DNA of 44,667 bases from Mesorhizobium alhagi CCNWXJ12-2 (lineage in GTDB: Bacteria; Pseudomonadota; Alphaproteobacteria; Rhizobiales; Rhizobiaceae), in the NCBI RefSeq assembly GCF_000236565.1, contig NZ_AHAM01000068.1:1-44667 (forward strand). Direction: 5' to 3'. Shown here in pieces: positions 1-10,143 of this stretch (positions are counted from its first letter, which is position 1; each line of letters starts with the position of its first letter). The position numbers were made by a program, and so were the translations under genes. Under the pieces are notes generated by a model that saw only the letters and a list, made by a program, of their open reading frames with translations, ran no database searches and was not told the origin of the DNA.

Positions 1-1261
1 GACCGGTTTCGGTCAGGCGCGGATAAAACGCCTCTTCGACCACGTCGCCGGTCGGCATCGCCGGAAGCGCGGACATCAGGGGAGTGCGGGCAATCGACTG
101 TTCGCCGGCATATTCGGGTCCGGCTGCGATCAGCAGCGCGCCGCCGCGCTCAACATATTCGGCGATGTAGTCGTAATAGAGGATCGGCAGCACGTCCCGG
201 TGCTGGTAGCGGTCGAAGATGATCAGGTCGAAATCGTGGATTTTCTCCACGAAGAGCTCGCGCGTCGGGAAGGCGATCAGCGACAATTCGTTTATCGGCG
301 TGCCGTCCTGCTTCTCCGGCGGCCGCAAAATGGTGAAGTGCACCAGGTCGACCGAGGCGTCGGACTTCAAGAGATTGCGCCAGGTGCGCTCGCCGGCATG
401 CGGCTCGCCAGAAACCAGCAGCACGCGCAGATTTTCGCGGATGCCGTCTATGATGGCGATGGCGCGGTTGTTGGTGTCCGTGAGTTCGCCTTCGATCGGG
501 TCGATCGCCAGCTCGACGATATTGCGCCCGGCGCTCGGGATCGTCACCTGCAGCGGCGTCTCCTGGCCGATATTGGCGCGTTCGACCGAAACCAGCTGGC
601 CGTTGATGGAGACGCGCACATCGACCGAGCCGCGCTCATTGCCGGTGGCGATGACGCGGTAGGTCATGTCGAGCGGCTTGTCGACGATGCCGAAGCGGGG
701 TGCGTTCTCGAATCGGATGCGGCGGTCCCGCTCGCCCTCGTCGCCGGTGATCAGCGCGTGCAGCGGCGCGTCGAAGCCGGGCGCTGCCTGCGGCGCGTCG
801 TGGACCTGCCCGTCGGTGACCATGATGGCGCCGGCGATGCGTGAAGGCGGCACGTCGCGGAAGGCGCTTTCCAGCGCGCCGAACAGGCGTGTTTCGGTGC
901 GCTCGTCGGCGGCGTCGGCCTGGCCCGCTTCGACGATGCGCACGTCAAACTGCTTGAACCGCGCCAGCCGCTCCTGCAGCCCGGCGACGGCTTGCGTGGT
1001 CTCCTCGTTGCGATTGCCGATCTCCTGGCTCTGGCTGCGGTCGACGACCAGGGCTACGACGCTCTGCAGCGGCTCGCGCTCCTCATCGAGCAGCACCGGG
1101 TTCAAAAGCGCGGCTATCAGCGCCAGCAGCGCGGCGAAGCGGAACAGCGCGCCGCGCTGGCGGAACCATAGTCCGGCAAGCGCGATCAGCGTGATCGGCA
1201 CCAGCACCGCCGCGAGGATCGGCCAGGACAGGAGGGGTTCGAAGGCGAGGGAATAGTTCAT
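1..1261 (-). CDS. VWA/glutamine amidotransferase-like membrane protein (C-terminus outside window)
   Basis: This is the N-terminal 420 codons of a large protein; the reading frame is open to the window edge. ATG at 1261 lies one base after the stop of the DUF4159 gene. The first ~60 residues form two hydrophobic segments. They are followed by a von Willebrand A-like region with an intact MIDAS-type DRSQS motif, as in VVDRSQSQEI, and the phrase MVTDGQVHD. Further on, a stretch around LRVLLVSGEPHAGERTW and an AEYVERGGALLIAAGPEY segment resemble the class I glutamine amidotransferase-like domain of COG5426. The gene is the last visible member of the MoxR/DUF58/DUF4159 cluster and is probably co-translated with it. 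The exact function is unknown; a cell-envelope or protein-maturation role is inferred from MoxR-VWA pairs. Confidence 0.85.
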   Translation of the reverse strand, partial: MNYSLAFEPLLSWPILAAVLVPITLIALAGLWFRQRGALFRFAALLALIAALLNPVLLDEEREPLQSVVALVVDRSQSQEIGNRNEETTQAVAGLQERLARFKQFDVRIVEAGQADAADERTETRLFGALESAFRDVPPSRIAGAIMVTDGQVHDAPQAAPGFDAPLHALITGDEGERDRRIRFENAPRFGIVDKPLDMTYRVIATGNERGSVDVRVSINGQLVSVERANIGQETPLQVTIPSAGRNIVELAIDPIEGELTDTNNRAIAIIDGIRENLRVLLVSGEPHAGERTWRNLLKSDASVDLVHFTILRPPEKQDGTPINELSLIAFPTRELFVEKIHDFDLIIFDRYQHRDVLPILYYDYIAEYVERGGALLIAAGPEYAGEQSIARTPLMSALPAMPTGDVVEEAFYPRLTETG

Positions 1262-1262
1262 G

Positions 1263-4082
1263 TCACTGCCCCAGCCGTTCGAGCAGGATTGGCACATGCA
1301 CCTGGTCGGATTTGTAGTTGCCGGTCAGCATGTACATGACGATGTTGACGCCCGCCCGCAGGGCATAGGCGCGCTGCATCGGATCGGCCGGCACGGTCGG
1401 CAGCATGGCGTCGCCATTCGCGTCCACCGCCCATGCGCCCGCGAAATCATTGGCGGTGATCATGATCGGGGTCACGCCGTCTCCGGTGCGGACCGGCCGG
1501 TTGTCGGTGTTCTGAGCCTCCAGCGACGCCTCGACCCAGAGCGGGCCGCCGTTGAAGCGGCCGGGAAACTCGGGAAGGATGAAGAACGCCTTGGTCAGAA
1601 CGTGGTCAGGCGGTACGGGCTCCAGGGGTGGCACGTTGAGATTGCCGAGGATTTCGCGCAACCGCTCATTCGCAGGGCTCGCGGATCCGGAATCCAGCCC
1701 GGTCGAGAACTGGTCGCGGGTGTCGAAAAGCACGGTGCCGCCCTGCTGCATATAGGCGTCGATGCGGGCGATCGCCGCCTCGGTCGGCATCGCCGCATTC
1801 GGATCGATCGGCCAGTAGATGATCGGATAGAAGGAGAGTTCGTCGGCCGCGATGTCCACGCCGGCAGGCTGGCCCGGCTCCAGCGCGGTCTTTTCGACCA
1901 GGAAGCGCGATAGGCCGGCAAGGCCGGCGCGGCTGATCGAATCGACGCCGGCATCGCCGGTGAGCACATAAGCGAGCCTGGTCGTGGAGATCGCCTCGAT
2001 CGCCTCGGCGTCGCCGGGCTTGGCGTCCTGCGCGTCGGCCTGGCCGGCGGGCGCGAAGACGGCCATGACGGCGACCAGCAGCGCTGCGACCGAGCCTGAG
2101 GTGCGCGCCGCGGGCTTCGGCCGGCGCGTGAACATGCCGCCCATCCAGAAGACGGCGAGCGTGTCGAGCACCATGAGCAGAAGCGCGGCGGCCACGAGCG
2201 GCCCTTTCAGGTTGCGCGATTCGTCGAAGGCATAACGCATTTCGGTGACCGGCGCTTCGATGCGCGGGCGAACGAGCGGCGCCAGCACCGTTTCTGCATC
2301 GAGCAGATTGTGGGCAAACACGCCCTCTTCGGTCCCGTAGAGGCCGGGCGGGTTCTCGATTGTCACCGGAACCTTGCCCGCGCCGACGGCCAATGGCCGC
2401 GCATCGGGCGTCGGCGGCACCAGCGCGCCGTTGGCTGCGATCATGCGGTAGGGCGCGAGCGAGCCGGCCTGCCCCTCCGCGCCGGCGGCGGCCGCGCCCT
2501 GGTTGCGCGACAGCTGCACGATGCGGCGCAGCATCTCGACGAAGCTGCCGGAGATCGGCAGGCTCGACCACGTGGCTTCGGGCGTGATGTGGAAGAGCAC
2601 GACGGTACCTTGCTCACGCTTGGCCCCGGTAACCAGCGGCGTGCCGTCCGCCAGATTGGCCCAGGTGCGTTCAACAATGTCGGCCGTCGGTTCGGCCAGA
2701 ACCTGCCGGGTGACCGTGACCTCGTTCGGCGGAGCCAGATCGGAGAAGGGGCCGGTCGGCGGAAATTCGGTGACCGGCTGCGGTTCGGTCCAGGACAGCG
2801 TGCCGCCCAGCGAGCGCTCGCCCACCCGAAGGCGCACCGGCAGCAATTCCTCGTCATTGCCGGCGGCGGCGAGCTTGGAGCCGGCGAAGCGCACCAGCGT
2901 GCCGCCATTCTGCACCCATTCGACGAGTTGGGCGCGGGCGGTCTCCGGGATGGTGCCGACATCCGCCATCACGATCATGGCCGGCTTCTGTTCGAGAAGC
3001 TGCGGAATGGCTTCGGCGAGATCGGGGCTCGACGGCTCGACCAGATCGGCGAAGGGTTCGAGCGCGCGGCGGATGTAGTAGAGGGGCGACAGCAGCGGCT
3101 GGGCGCGGTCGGCCTCGGACTGTGACAGAAGACCGACGCGGCGGCGCTTGGAATTTTCGTCGAGCACGCGTACCGCGCCGGCCTGCGGCTCGCCGTCGAT
3201 GGCGATGGAGGAAAAGTCGTTGCGCAATTCGAACGGCACCTGCAGCCGCCCGGTCGCCTCGGCTTCGCCTGCACCAAAGGTCAGCGTGGCGTCCGCGATG
3301 CGACGGCCCTTGTCGTCAAAGGCTCCTGCCGTGACCTGGCGCATTGTCGGATCGGCGGCACGGACAGCGGAAATCCTGAAGCCGTCGACCTCATTCTCGG
3401 CCGCGGTCAGCCCGATTGCCGATAGCCGCTCGGGGACAGCCCAGACAACATTCGCGGCGCCGCCGAGAAGATTGCCGAAAGCCGCTTCGTCGCCCTCGGA
3501 GGCCAGCCCGTCGGCGAGGACCGCGACGCTGGCGCCCGGCAGTGTTTCAAGAGCTGCGGCAACGCGCGCATAGACGGCGGGACGGTCGACCGGCACCGGT
3601 CGCGGTTCCGTGGCGCGGAGCTTGTCCCGGGCGGCCTCGGCGTCGAACGGCCCGATTTCCGCATTGGGCTTTTCAGCCGTGAACGCCAGCAGCACCGGCA
3701 CGCCAGTCGAGGCGGCGTCGGCGATCAGGCGCTCTGCCGTGGCGACTCGGCGGTCCCAATCCGGGGCGCTCGCCCAGCCATTGTCGACGACCAGCGCGAG
3801 CGCCGCGCCGCCGGTCGGCAGTTTTTCCCGTGGGTTGAATACCGGTTCGGCCAACGCAAGCACAATCAGCGCGGCCATCAACAGCCGCAGCAATGTCAGC
3901 CACCAAGGGCTTTGATGCGGCGTCTCTTCCTTTTTCATCACCCGCGCCAGGATCTTCAGCGGCGGAAAGACTTCCATCTGCGGCTTTGGCGGCGTGAGCC
4001 TGAGCAGCCACCAGATGACCGGAAGCGCGAGCAGTCCCCAGAGGATTGCCGGGAAACCGAAGGAGAGCGGCAGCCAACTCAT
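1263..4082 (-). CDS. BatA-like N-terminal / DUF4159 domain membrane protein
   Basis: 939-aa protein. The N-terminus matches the aerotolerance-regulator (BatA) N-terminal domain: a hydrophobic segment at about residues 8-28, a short loop and a second one at about 60-80 ending ALAEPVFNP. A VWA-like region follows, but its MIDAS position reads LVVDNGWAS, so the DxSxS metal site is degenerate. The middle holds a GATase-like fold. A membrane segment lies near residue 640 (LVAAALLLMVLDTLAVFW) and another near 675, before the C-terminal DUF4159 domain (about 690-915, with QGGTVLFDTRDQ). ATG at 4082 overlaps the DUF58 stop by 4 bases. The family is common in Rhizobiales next to MoxR genes; its biochemical role is not established. 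Confidence 0.93.
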   Translation of the reverse strand: MSWLPLSFGFPAILWGLLALPVIWWLLRLTPPKPQMEVFPPLKILARVMKKEETPHQSPWWLTLLRLLMAALIVLALAEPVFNPREKLPTGGAALALVVDNGWASAPDWDRRVATAERLIADAASTGVPVLLAFTAEKPNAEIGPFDAEAARDKLRATEPRPVPVDRPAVYARVAAALETLPGASVAVLADGLASEGDEAAFGNLLGGAANVVWAVPERLSAIGLTAAENEVDGFRISAVRAADPTMRQVTAGAFDDKGRRIADATLTFGAGEAEATGRLQVPFELRNDFSSIAIDGEPQAGAVRVLDENSKRRRVGLLSQSEADRAQPLLSPLYYIRRALEPFADLVEPSSPDLAEAIPQLLEQKPAMIVMADVGTIPETARAQLVEWVQNGGTLVRFAGSKLAAAGNDEELLPVRLRVGERSLGGTLSWTEPQPVTEFPPTGPFSDLAPPNEVTVTRQVLAEPTADIVERTWANLADGTPLVTGAKREQGTVVLFHITPEATWSSLPISGSFVEMLRRIVQLSRNQGAAAAGAEGQAGSLAPYRMIAANGALVPPTPDARPLAVGAGKVPVTIENPPGLYGTEEGVFAHNLLDAETVLAPLVRPRIEAPVTEMRYAFDESRNLKGPLVAAALLLMVLDTLAVFWMGGMFTRRPKPAARTSGSVAALLVAVMAVFAPAGQADAQDAKPGDAEAIEAISTTRLAYVLTGDAGVDSISRAGLAGLSRFLVEKTALEPGQPAGVDIAADELSFYPIIYWPIDPNAAMPTEAAIARIDAYMQQGGTVLFDTRDQFSTGLDSGSASPANERLREILGNLNVPPLEPVPPDHVLTKAFFILPEFPGRFNGGPLWVEASLEAQNTDNRPVRTGDGVTPIMITANDFAGAWAVDANGDAMLPTVPADPMQRAYALRAGVNIVMYMLTGNYKSDQVHVPILLERLGQ

Positions 4083-4996
4083 GCGCGCACTCCCGAAGCA
4101 TAGCCCCCATCGGCAGTCATGAACGCATGCACGCGGACCAGCGCGTCGGAGGCCAGGCGGTCAGTATGATTGACGGTGAAGCTCCAGCCGAGGCGCTTGC
4201 ACCAGGCGGCGAGTTCCTGCCTGCGGGCCGTGTACTGCCAGCGATAGGCCTCGCCCAGCGTTTCGGCGCGGCCGGCCGTCAGCTTCTCGCCGGTTTCGGG
4301 ATCGGTGAACTCGGTGCGGCCGGAATAGGGGAAGGTTTCCTCGGCGGGATCAGCCACCTCGATCAGATGGGCCCGCACGCCGTGGCGCGCCAGGACGTCG
4401 AGCCATGCCATCGTCTCTTCGATCGGATCGAGGAAATCGCTGGTGATGACGATGTCGGAGAAGCGGCGGAGGATGGAAAGGTCAGGCTTGGCGACCAGTT
4501 CGGAGGCGTGACTGAGATGCGACGCCAGGCGCTCCGCGCCGTTGCGGGAAGTGAAAGGATCGGTGAGGCCGGGCCAGGCGATGCGCTCGCCGCTGCGCGA
4601 CAGAAGCTCGGCCATTGCGAGGATCAAAACCAGTGCGCGCGATTCCTTCGACACGGTCGCGCCCGCCGATTTGTAGAGCATCGACGGCGAGGGATCTGCC
4701 CAGAGCCAAACCGTGTGCGCGGCCTCCCATTCGCGGTCGCGCACATAGGTGTGGTCGTCGCGAGCCGAACGGCGCCAGTCGATGCGGGCCATCGCCTCGC
4801 CCTCGACATAGGGCCGGAACTGCCAGAAATTCTCGCCGATGCCGCGCTTGCGGCGGCCGTGCCAGCCGCCGATCACCGTGTTGACGACGCGTCGGGCCTC
4901 GACCAGCAGGTCGGGCACCAGCGAGGCGCGCATCCTGGCCCGGGCGAGCGCATCGCGCGTAAGGACCGGGGAGGACGCCTCGCCGACACGCGCCAT
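4079..4996 (-). CDS. DUF58 domain-containing protein
   Basis: 305-aa protein. Residues about 48-79 carry the DUF58 core (GENFWQFRPYVEGE, then RIDWRRSAR). A MIDAS-like DPSPSM motif at residues 101-106 marks the VWA-like domain that follows. No signal peptide or membrane segment is evident, so it is probably cytoplasmic. It sits 4 bases after the MoxR stop and overlaps the next gene by 4 bases, which suggests translational coupling. DUF58 proteins pair with MoxR ATPases in many bacteria and are thought to act as adaptor or substrate proteins for them; the target here is unknown. Confidence 0.94.
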   Translation of the reverse strand: MARVGEASSPVLTRDALARARMRASLVPDLLVEARRVVNTVIGGWHGRRKRGIGENFWQFRPYVEGEAMARIDWRRSARDDHTYVRDREWEAAHTVWLWADPSPSMLYKSAGATVSKESRALVLILAMAELLSRSGERIAWPGLTDPFTSRNGAERLASHLSHASELVAKPDLSILRRFSDIVITSDFLDPIEETMAWLDVLARHGVRAHLIEVADPAEETFPYSGRTEFTDPETGEKLTAGRAETLGEAYRWQYTARRQELAAWCKRLGWSFTVNHTDRLASDALVRVHAFMTADGGYASGVRA

Positions 4997-5000
4997 CAGG

Positions 5001-6005
<1,005 letters not shown>

Positions 6006-6144
6006 GCCGCTTCGGTCCTCATTTGCCTGGAACGCCGGCCAGCAGGTTTCCAGTGCCGCGATTCGCACATGACGGGTGTGCTCTAATGAACTTAAATCAC
6101 CCAATCAGGCTGACAAGCGGAACAACAGTGACTATTTCGTGACG

Positions 6145-6774
6145 ATGGACAATCAAGCGCGACCGGAGAAAGACAGCCTTGCCGCCGCCGGCGATACCGC
6201 GGATCTGTCCGCGCTGATCTCCCGCGCGGCACGCGCGGGCAAGGGCCTGCCGCCGGTTGAGCGCTGGAATCCGGACTTCTGCGGCGATCTCGACATGGAG
6301 ATCAAGGCAGACGGGACATGGTTCTATCTCGGCACTCCGATCGGCCGCATGCCGCTTGTCCAGCTATTTTCGACGGTGCTGCGCAAGGATGCCGACGGCA
6401 AGACCTATCTGGTCACACCGGTCGAGAAGGTCGGCATCAGGGTCGTCGATGCGCCGTTCGTTGCGGTGGAGATGAGCGTGACGGGAGAGGGCGACGAGCA
6501 GAAGATAACGTTCCGCACCAATGTCGGCGATGTCGTTGAGGCAGGGCCGGAGCACCCGCTGCGCTTCGTCGACGAGCCCGAGACGGGTGGCCTGAAGCCC
6601 TACGTGCTGGTGCGCGGCCGGTTGGAGGCACTGGTGGCGCGACCGGTCATGTACGAGCTTGTCCAGTATGGCGAGGAGATCGAGGTCGACGGCAGGCTCA
6701 TGTTTGCGGTGCGTTCCGGCGGCGAGGTCTATCCGATCATGCCGGCGGAAATCCTGAAAAGATTGAGCGCCTGA
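6145..6774 (+). CDS. DUF1285 domain-containing protein
   Basis: 209 aa from the ATG at 6145; a longer frame starts at 6076 but its extra residues look like untranslated leader. The family region runs from PPVERWNPDFCGDLDMEIKA to the end and contains the typical GTPIGRMPLVQLFSTVLR and RFVDEPE segments. No export signal. Two bases after its stop the Nudix gene starts, and that gene overlaps cca, so the three form a tight operon. DUF1285 has no assigned reaction that I know of; its constant company with a Nudix hydrolase and the CCA enzyme in Rhizobiales suggests a housekeeping role. Confidence 0.93.
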   Translation: MDNQARPEKDSLAAAGDTADLSALISRAARAGKGLPPVERWNPDFCGDLDMEIKADGTWFYLGTPIGRMPLVQLFSTVLRKDADGKTYLVTPVEKVGIRVVDAPFVAVEMSVTGEGDEQKITFRTNVGDVVEAGPEHPLRFVDEPETGGLKPYVLVRGRLEALVARPVMYELVQYGEEIEVDGRLMFAVRSGGEVYPIMPAEILKRLSA

Positions 6775-6776
6775 CC

Positions 6777-7406
6777 GTGGATGCCTTCGCAGCAAAACCC
6801 TATTCCGCCGCCGACTTCCGGCTGCGCGCCGTCGCCGAACGCATCGACGATGACGAGGAGTATGGTGACCACCGCTTCAACCCGCAGCATGGTCCTCTGA
6901 TCCGGCGGACCGATCTGCGCGATGCAGCGGTGCTCGTCCCGGTCGTCGATCATGGCGACGAGGCGACCGTGATCCTGACCAAGCGTGCGGAAAAGCTGCG
7001 CAATCATTCGGGGCAGGTGGCGTTTCCGGGCGGCCGTATCGACCCAACGGATCCGACCCCGGAACATGCGGCGCTGCGCGAGACGATGGAGGAGATCGGT
7101 CTCGATGCCGGCCATATCGAGATCATCGGCCGGATCCCGGATTATGTGGCGGGCAGCGGCTATCGCATTGCGCCGGTGCTCGGTATCGTCCGGCCCGGCT
7201 TCCAGCTCACCATCAACGAGCATGAGGTCGATGCCGCCTTCGAGGTACCGCTGCGCTTCCTGATGGATCCCGCCAACCACCGCCGCGACAGCCGCATGTG
7301 GGACGACAAGGAGTGGTTCTATTACGATATGCCCTATGGCGGGCGGCGGATTTGGGGCGTGACGGCCGGCATCATCCGCACGCTCTATGAGAGGCTCTAT
7401 ACGTGA
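6777..7406 (+). CDS. CoA-type Nudix hydrolase
   Basis: 209 aa, starting with GTG. The Nudix box is visible at about residues 85-109: GGRIDPTDPTPEHAALRE, then TMEEIGL, with the catalytic REtmEEiG at 101-108. The spacing and the preceding FPGG match the NudL/CoA pyrophosphatase subgroup, which cleaves CoA and related nucleotide diphosphates; the substrate is inferred from the subgroup. The stop codon TGA overlaps the GTG start of cca (GTGA), so translation of the two is probably coupled. Confidence 0.94.
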   Translation: MDAFAAKPYSAADFRLRAVAERIDDDEEYGDHRFNPQHGPLIRRTDLRDAAVLVPVVDHGDEATVILTKRAEKLRNHSGQVAFPGGRIDPTDPTPEHAALRETMEEIGLDAGHIEIIGRIPDYVAGSGYRIAPVLGIVRPGFQLTINEHEVDAAFEVPLRFLMDPANHRRDSRMWDDKEWFYYDMPYGGRRIWGVTAGIIRTLYERLYT

Positions 7407-8668
7407 ACGGGATGACCCAGATCGCCGGGGCTGACTGGCTCGCCCGGGACGAGCTGCAGCGATTGCTGAACGCGCTTTCGGCGGACGGCGAGGAGGCCCG
7501 CATCGCGGGTGGCGCGGTGCGCAACGCGCTGCTCGCCGAACCGGTTTCCGACATAGACATCGCGACGACGAACCTGCCGCAAGAGACTGTGCGCCGTGCG
7601 GAGGCCGCCGGTTTCAAGGCCGTGCCCACCGGCGCCGAACACGGCACGATTACGGTCATCGCCGGCGGCAAGCCTTACGAGGTGACCACGCTGCGCGCCG
7701 ATGTCGAGACTGACGGGCGGCGCGCGAAGGTGCGGTTCGGGCGCAACTGGAAGGAAGATGCGCAAAGGCGGGACTTCACCATCAATGCGCTCTACGCCGA
7801 GGCTGACGGAACCGTGGTGGACCTGGTGGGCGGGCTGGCCGATATCGAAACGCGGAGGCTGCGGTTCATAGGGAATGCCGAAGACCGCATCCGCGAGGAT
7901 TATCTGCGCATTCTGCGATTCTTCCGGTTTTTCGCCTGGTACGGGACCGGACGGCCGGATGCGGAGGGTGTGAAGGCCTGCGTCCGGCTGAAGGACGGGC
8001 TCGACCAGCTTTCGGCGGAGCGGGTCTGGAGCGAACTGAAGAAGCTGCTTTCGGCGCCCGATCCGTCGCGTGCACTGCTCTGGATGCGGCAGGCGGGCGT
8101 CTTGACCCGCGTTTTGCCGGAAAGCGAGAAGTGGGGCATCGACGCAATCCACCCACTGGTCAGGGCCGAGCTGGAACTGGGCTGGACGCCTGATCCGCTG
8201 CTGCGCCTGATGGCCATCGTGCCGGCGGATGCGGAGCGGATGGCAGGCCTGGCGGAGCGGCTCAAGCTGTCGAATGCGGATGCGGAGCGTCTGTCGCATT
8301 GGGCCAAGACTGCCCCGGTCGCCTCGAACTTGCCGGAAGACGCATTGGCCAAGCTGCTCTACCGGGGCGATCGCCGCGGTTTCATCGACCGCCTGCGATT
8401 GGCGCTAGCTTCCGCGAGGGCGCGGGGGGTGGAGGACAACAAGGCACTGATGGAGGCAGGCGGATTTTCGCGTCTACTGGCTTATGCGGAGCAATGGCAG
8501 AAGCCGGAACTCCCAATCAGGGGACGCGACCTGGCCGGCCTGGGAGTCAACGACGGACCGCGCATGGGCGAGTTGCTGCGCGAACTGGAAAATCAATGGG
8601 TTGATGGCGGCTTTTCGCACGATCGCGGCGCGCTGCTGGACCGCGCCGCGACAATGTTGAGAGACTGA
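7403..8668 (+). CDS. cca: CCA tRNA nucleotidyltransferase
   Basis: 421 aa, starting at GTG 7403 inside the stop of the Nudix gene; an ATG at 7412 is an alternative start. Class II nucleotidyltransferase features are clear: GGAVRN at 36-41, the DID metal-binding pair at 50-52, RRDFTINAL at 122-130, then the DPEDRIREDYLRILR-like neck segment written here as NAEDRIREDYLRILRFFRF. It adds or repairs the 3' CCA end of tRNAs. The final gene of the DUF1285-Nudix-cca operon; convergent with the DUF1059 gene. Confidence 0.97.
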   Translation: MNGMTQIAGADWLARDELQRLLNALSADGEEARIAGGAVRNALLAEPVSDIDIATTNLPQETVRRAEAAGFKAVPTGAEHGTITVIAGGKPYEVTTLRADVETDGRRAKVRFGRNWKEDAQRRDFTINALYAEADGTVVDLVGGLADIETRRLRFIGNAEDRIREDYLRILRFFRFFAWYGTGRPDAEGVKACVRLKDGLDQLSAERVWSELKKLLSAPDPSRALLWMRQAGVLTRVLPESEKWGIDAIHPLVRAELELGWTPDPLLRLMAIVPADAERMAGLAERLKLSNADAERLSHWAKTAPVASNLPEDALAKLLYRGDRRGFIDRLRLALASARARGVEDNKALMEAGGFSRLLAYAEQWQKPELPIRGRDLAGLGVNDGPRMGELLRELENQWVDGGFSHDRGALLDRAATMLRD

Positions 8669-8714
8669 TTCAAGCGATTGACGATTTGAATCAACTGGCT
8701 CGCGGCCTGAATCA
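8667..8714 (+). other. Three phased GANTC sites after cca
   Basis: GATTC at 8667-8671, GAATC at 8688-8692 and GAATC at 8709-8713 lie exactly 21 bp apart, each inside TGAWTCA. The first two arms (GATTCAA and TTGAATC) can also pair as a weak hairpin downstream of the cca stop. GANTC is the recognition sequence of the CcrM methyltransferase of Alphaproteobacteria. Any function is inference. Confidence 0.5.
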
Positions 8715-8749
8715 CCAAGTCGCCGCAACAGCCTGTTTCAAAACATGTT

Positions 8750-8935
8750 TTAGGCCGCGTCGCGAACCTTTTCGATGCGCGACCGGATCGCCTCTATCAT
8801 GGTCTCGCGAATGATCGTTTCGCCGTGCGTTTCGCGCAGATGCTCGACGGCGCGCCGCATGATTTCGGCCTCTTCCTCATGGCGCGTGTGCCAGTCGCAG
8901 CCCGGGACAAGCGATCCGCAGTGAAATTCCTTCAT
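8750..8935 (-). CDS. DUF1059 domain-containing small protein
   Basis: 61 aa, from the ATG at 8935, preceded by a strong GAAAGGAG ribosome binding site; the frame can extend to 8974 without support. Residues MKEFHCGSLVPGC and the central HTRHEEEAEIMRRAVEHLRETHG follow the DUF1059 pattern, with two cysteines and several histidines that could bind a metal. The role is unknown. It is transcribed alone and converges on cca. Confidence 0.9.
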   Translation of the reverse strand: MKEFHCGSLVPGCDWHTRHEEEAEIMRRAVEHLRETHGETIIRETMIEAIRSRIEKVRDAA

Positions 8936-9032
8936 CGGTTTCTCCTTTCCTCGTTCTGGCGGGGGAACCAGCATAACATGGAATCGGGCGATAGGTTGCC
9001 GACGGAGGCAATTTTCCCGGATGCGGCTTGCG

Positions 9033-9941
9033 CTACTGATTGAGCGAGACCGCGTTCGAGGGGGCGAGCCATTCGCTTACGACGGCAACGTCGTCGTTGC
9101 CGAGATCGTGCCCGGACTTGATCGTGCGGGCTTCGACGCGGCCGCCATGCTTGCGCAGCATCGCTTCAAGCGCGGGGGCAAAGGGTGCGTAGATGCTGTC
9201 GGCTGCCCCGGCGACGGTGAGGAACCGCGTGCCGGACAGGTCGACATCGGGAATGCTCTCCAGCACCGACATGGGCCGTAGCAGCACCGCGCGCTCGACA
9301 AGGCCCGGATGCAGGAGCGCCATTGCGGCCAGGAGATTGGCGCCGTTCGAATATCCGATGAAGGTGGTGTTGGCGAGATCGAGCTTCTTCGCTTCGACCG
9401 CGTCGCGCAGAAAAGACGCGAAAGCTTCGGCCTCGGAGCGGATGTCGTGCTGGTCGAACCGGGTCGGCGTGAGGCGACGGTACCAGCGCGTAACGCCGTC
9501 CTGGACGAGCCGTCCGCGAATGCCCATCAGTACGGCATGGGGATCTATACGCGAGGCAAGATCCATCATCGTCGTCTCGTCGCCGCCGGAGCCGTGCAGC
9601 AGCACGAAGGTTTCCCCGGTTGCGGGTTTCGGCTGCCTGCGCAGGACGAGGAAGCGATCCGACCGCTCGATCGCCGATACCTCGTCCCGCGGGGCTGAGT
9701 CGACATCTACGCCGGTCGAACGATTCGGGGCTAGGGGCACGGCCGCGTCTCCTGCTGTGGGAATATCGGCGCAGAACTGGAGCGCCTCCGCGTTGAGGGC
9801 GGGGTTCTTCTTTGCCGCTGCCGCGATCTTTCCCGGCGATGGGTTGCGGTCGCAATCAGACAGGTCGCTGGCATTGCCCATGCTCGCGAAGCCCAAGGTG
9901 ATGACGATCGACAGCAAGCCGATGATGCAGTTTCTGGCCAT
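9033..9941 (-). CDS. Exported alpha/beta hydrolase (carboxylesterase/phospholipase type)
   Basis: 302 aa with an N-terminal signal peptide (about residues 1-24, MARNCIIGLLSIVITLGFAS then MGNAS). The hydrolase domain starts near residue 108 with FVLLHGSGGDE, which forms the oxyanion hole. The nucleophile is the serine of GYSNGANL near residue 198, and the catalytic histidine is in SGHDLGNDD near the end; the acid is probably the aspartate of AGAADSIYAP. Family members hydrolyse carboxylesters or lysophospholipids; the substrate is unknown. It stands alone, without operon partners. Confidence 0.9.
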   Translation of the reverse strand: MARNCIIGLLSIVITLGFASMGNASDLSDCDRNPSPGKIAAAAKKNPALNAEALQFCADIPTAGDAAVPLAPNRSTGVDVDSAPRDEVSAIERSDRFLVLRRQPKPATGETFVLLHGSGGDETTMMDLASRIDPHAVLMGIRGRLVQDGVTRWYRRLTPTRFDQHDIRSEAEAFASFLRDAVEAKKLDLANTTFIGYSNGANLLAAMALLHPGLVERAVLLRPMSVLESIPDVDLSGTRFLTVAGAADSIYAPFAPALEAMLRKHGGRVEARTIKSGHDLGNDDVAVVSEWLAPSNAVSLNQ

Positions 9942-10143
9942 TGGCCGACCCTGTCAGCTGAACGTTAATCATTCCGGAGCCTGCAGTTCCCGCCATGTCT
10001 GCCGCAGCCGACATGCCAGCGGAATTCGCCCTTTGCCCCAACCTTGTTCGCTTATAGCGGTCTCTTGCCGGCTACTCATCACACGATTTGATGATCCGGG
10101 AAGAAGACGGGCGGGTGTGTCCCGAAGGTCACGCGGGTTGCGG

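Noticed and set aside
200..4110. Several plus-strand frames of 150-350 codons opposite the DUF4159 cluster
   Set aside because: Shadow frames of the minus-strand operon; no ribosome binding sites and no domains.
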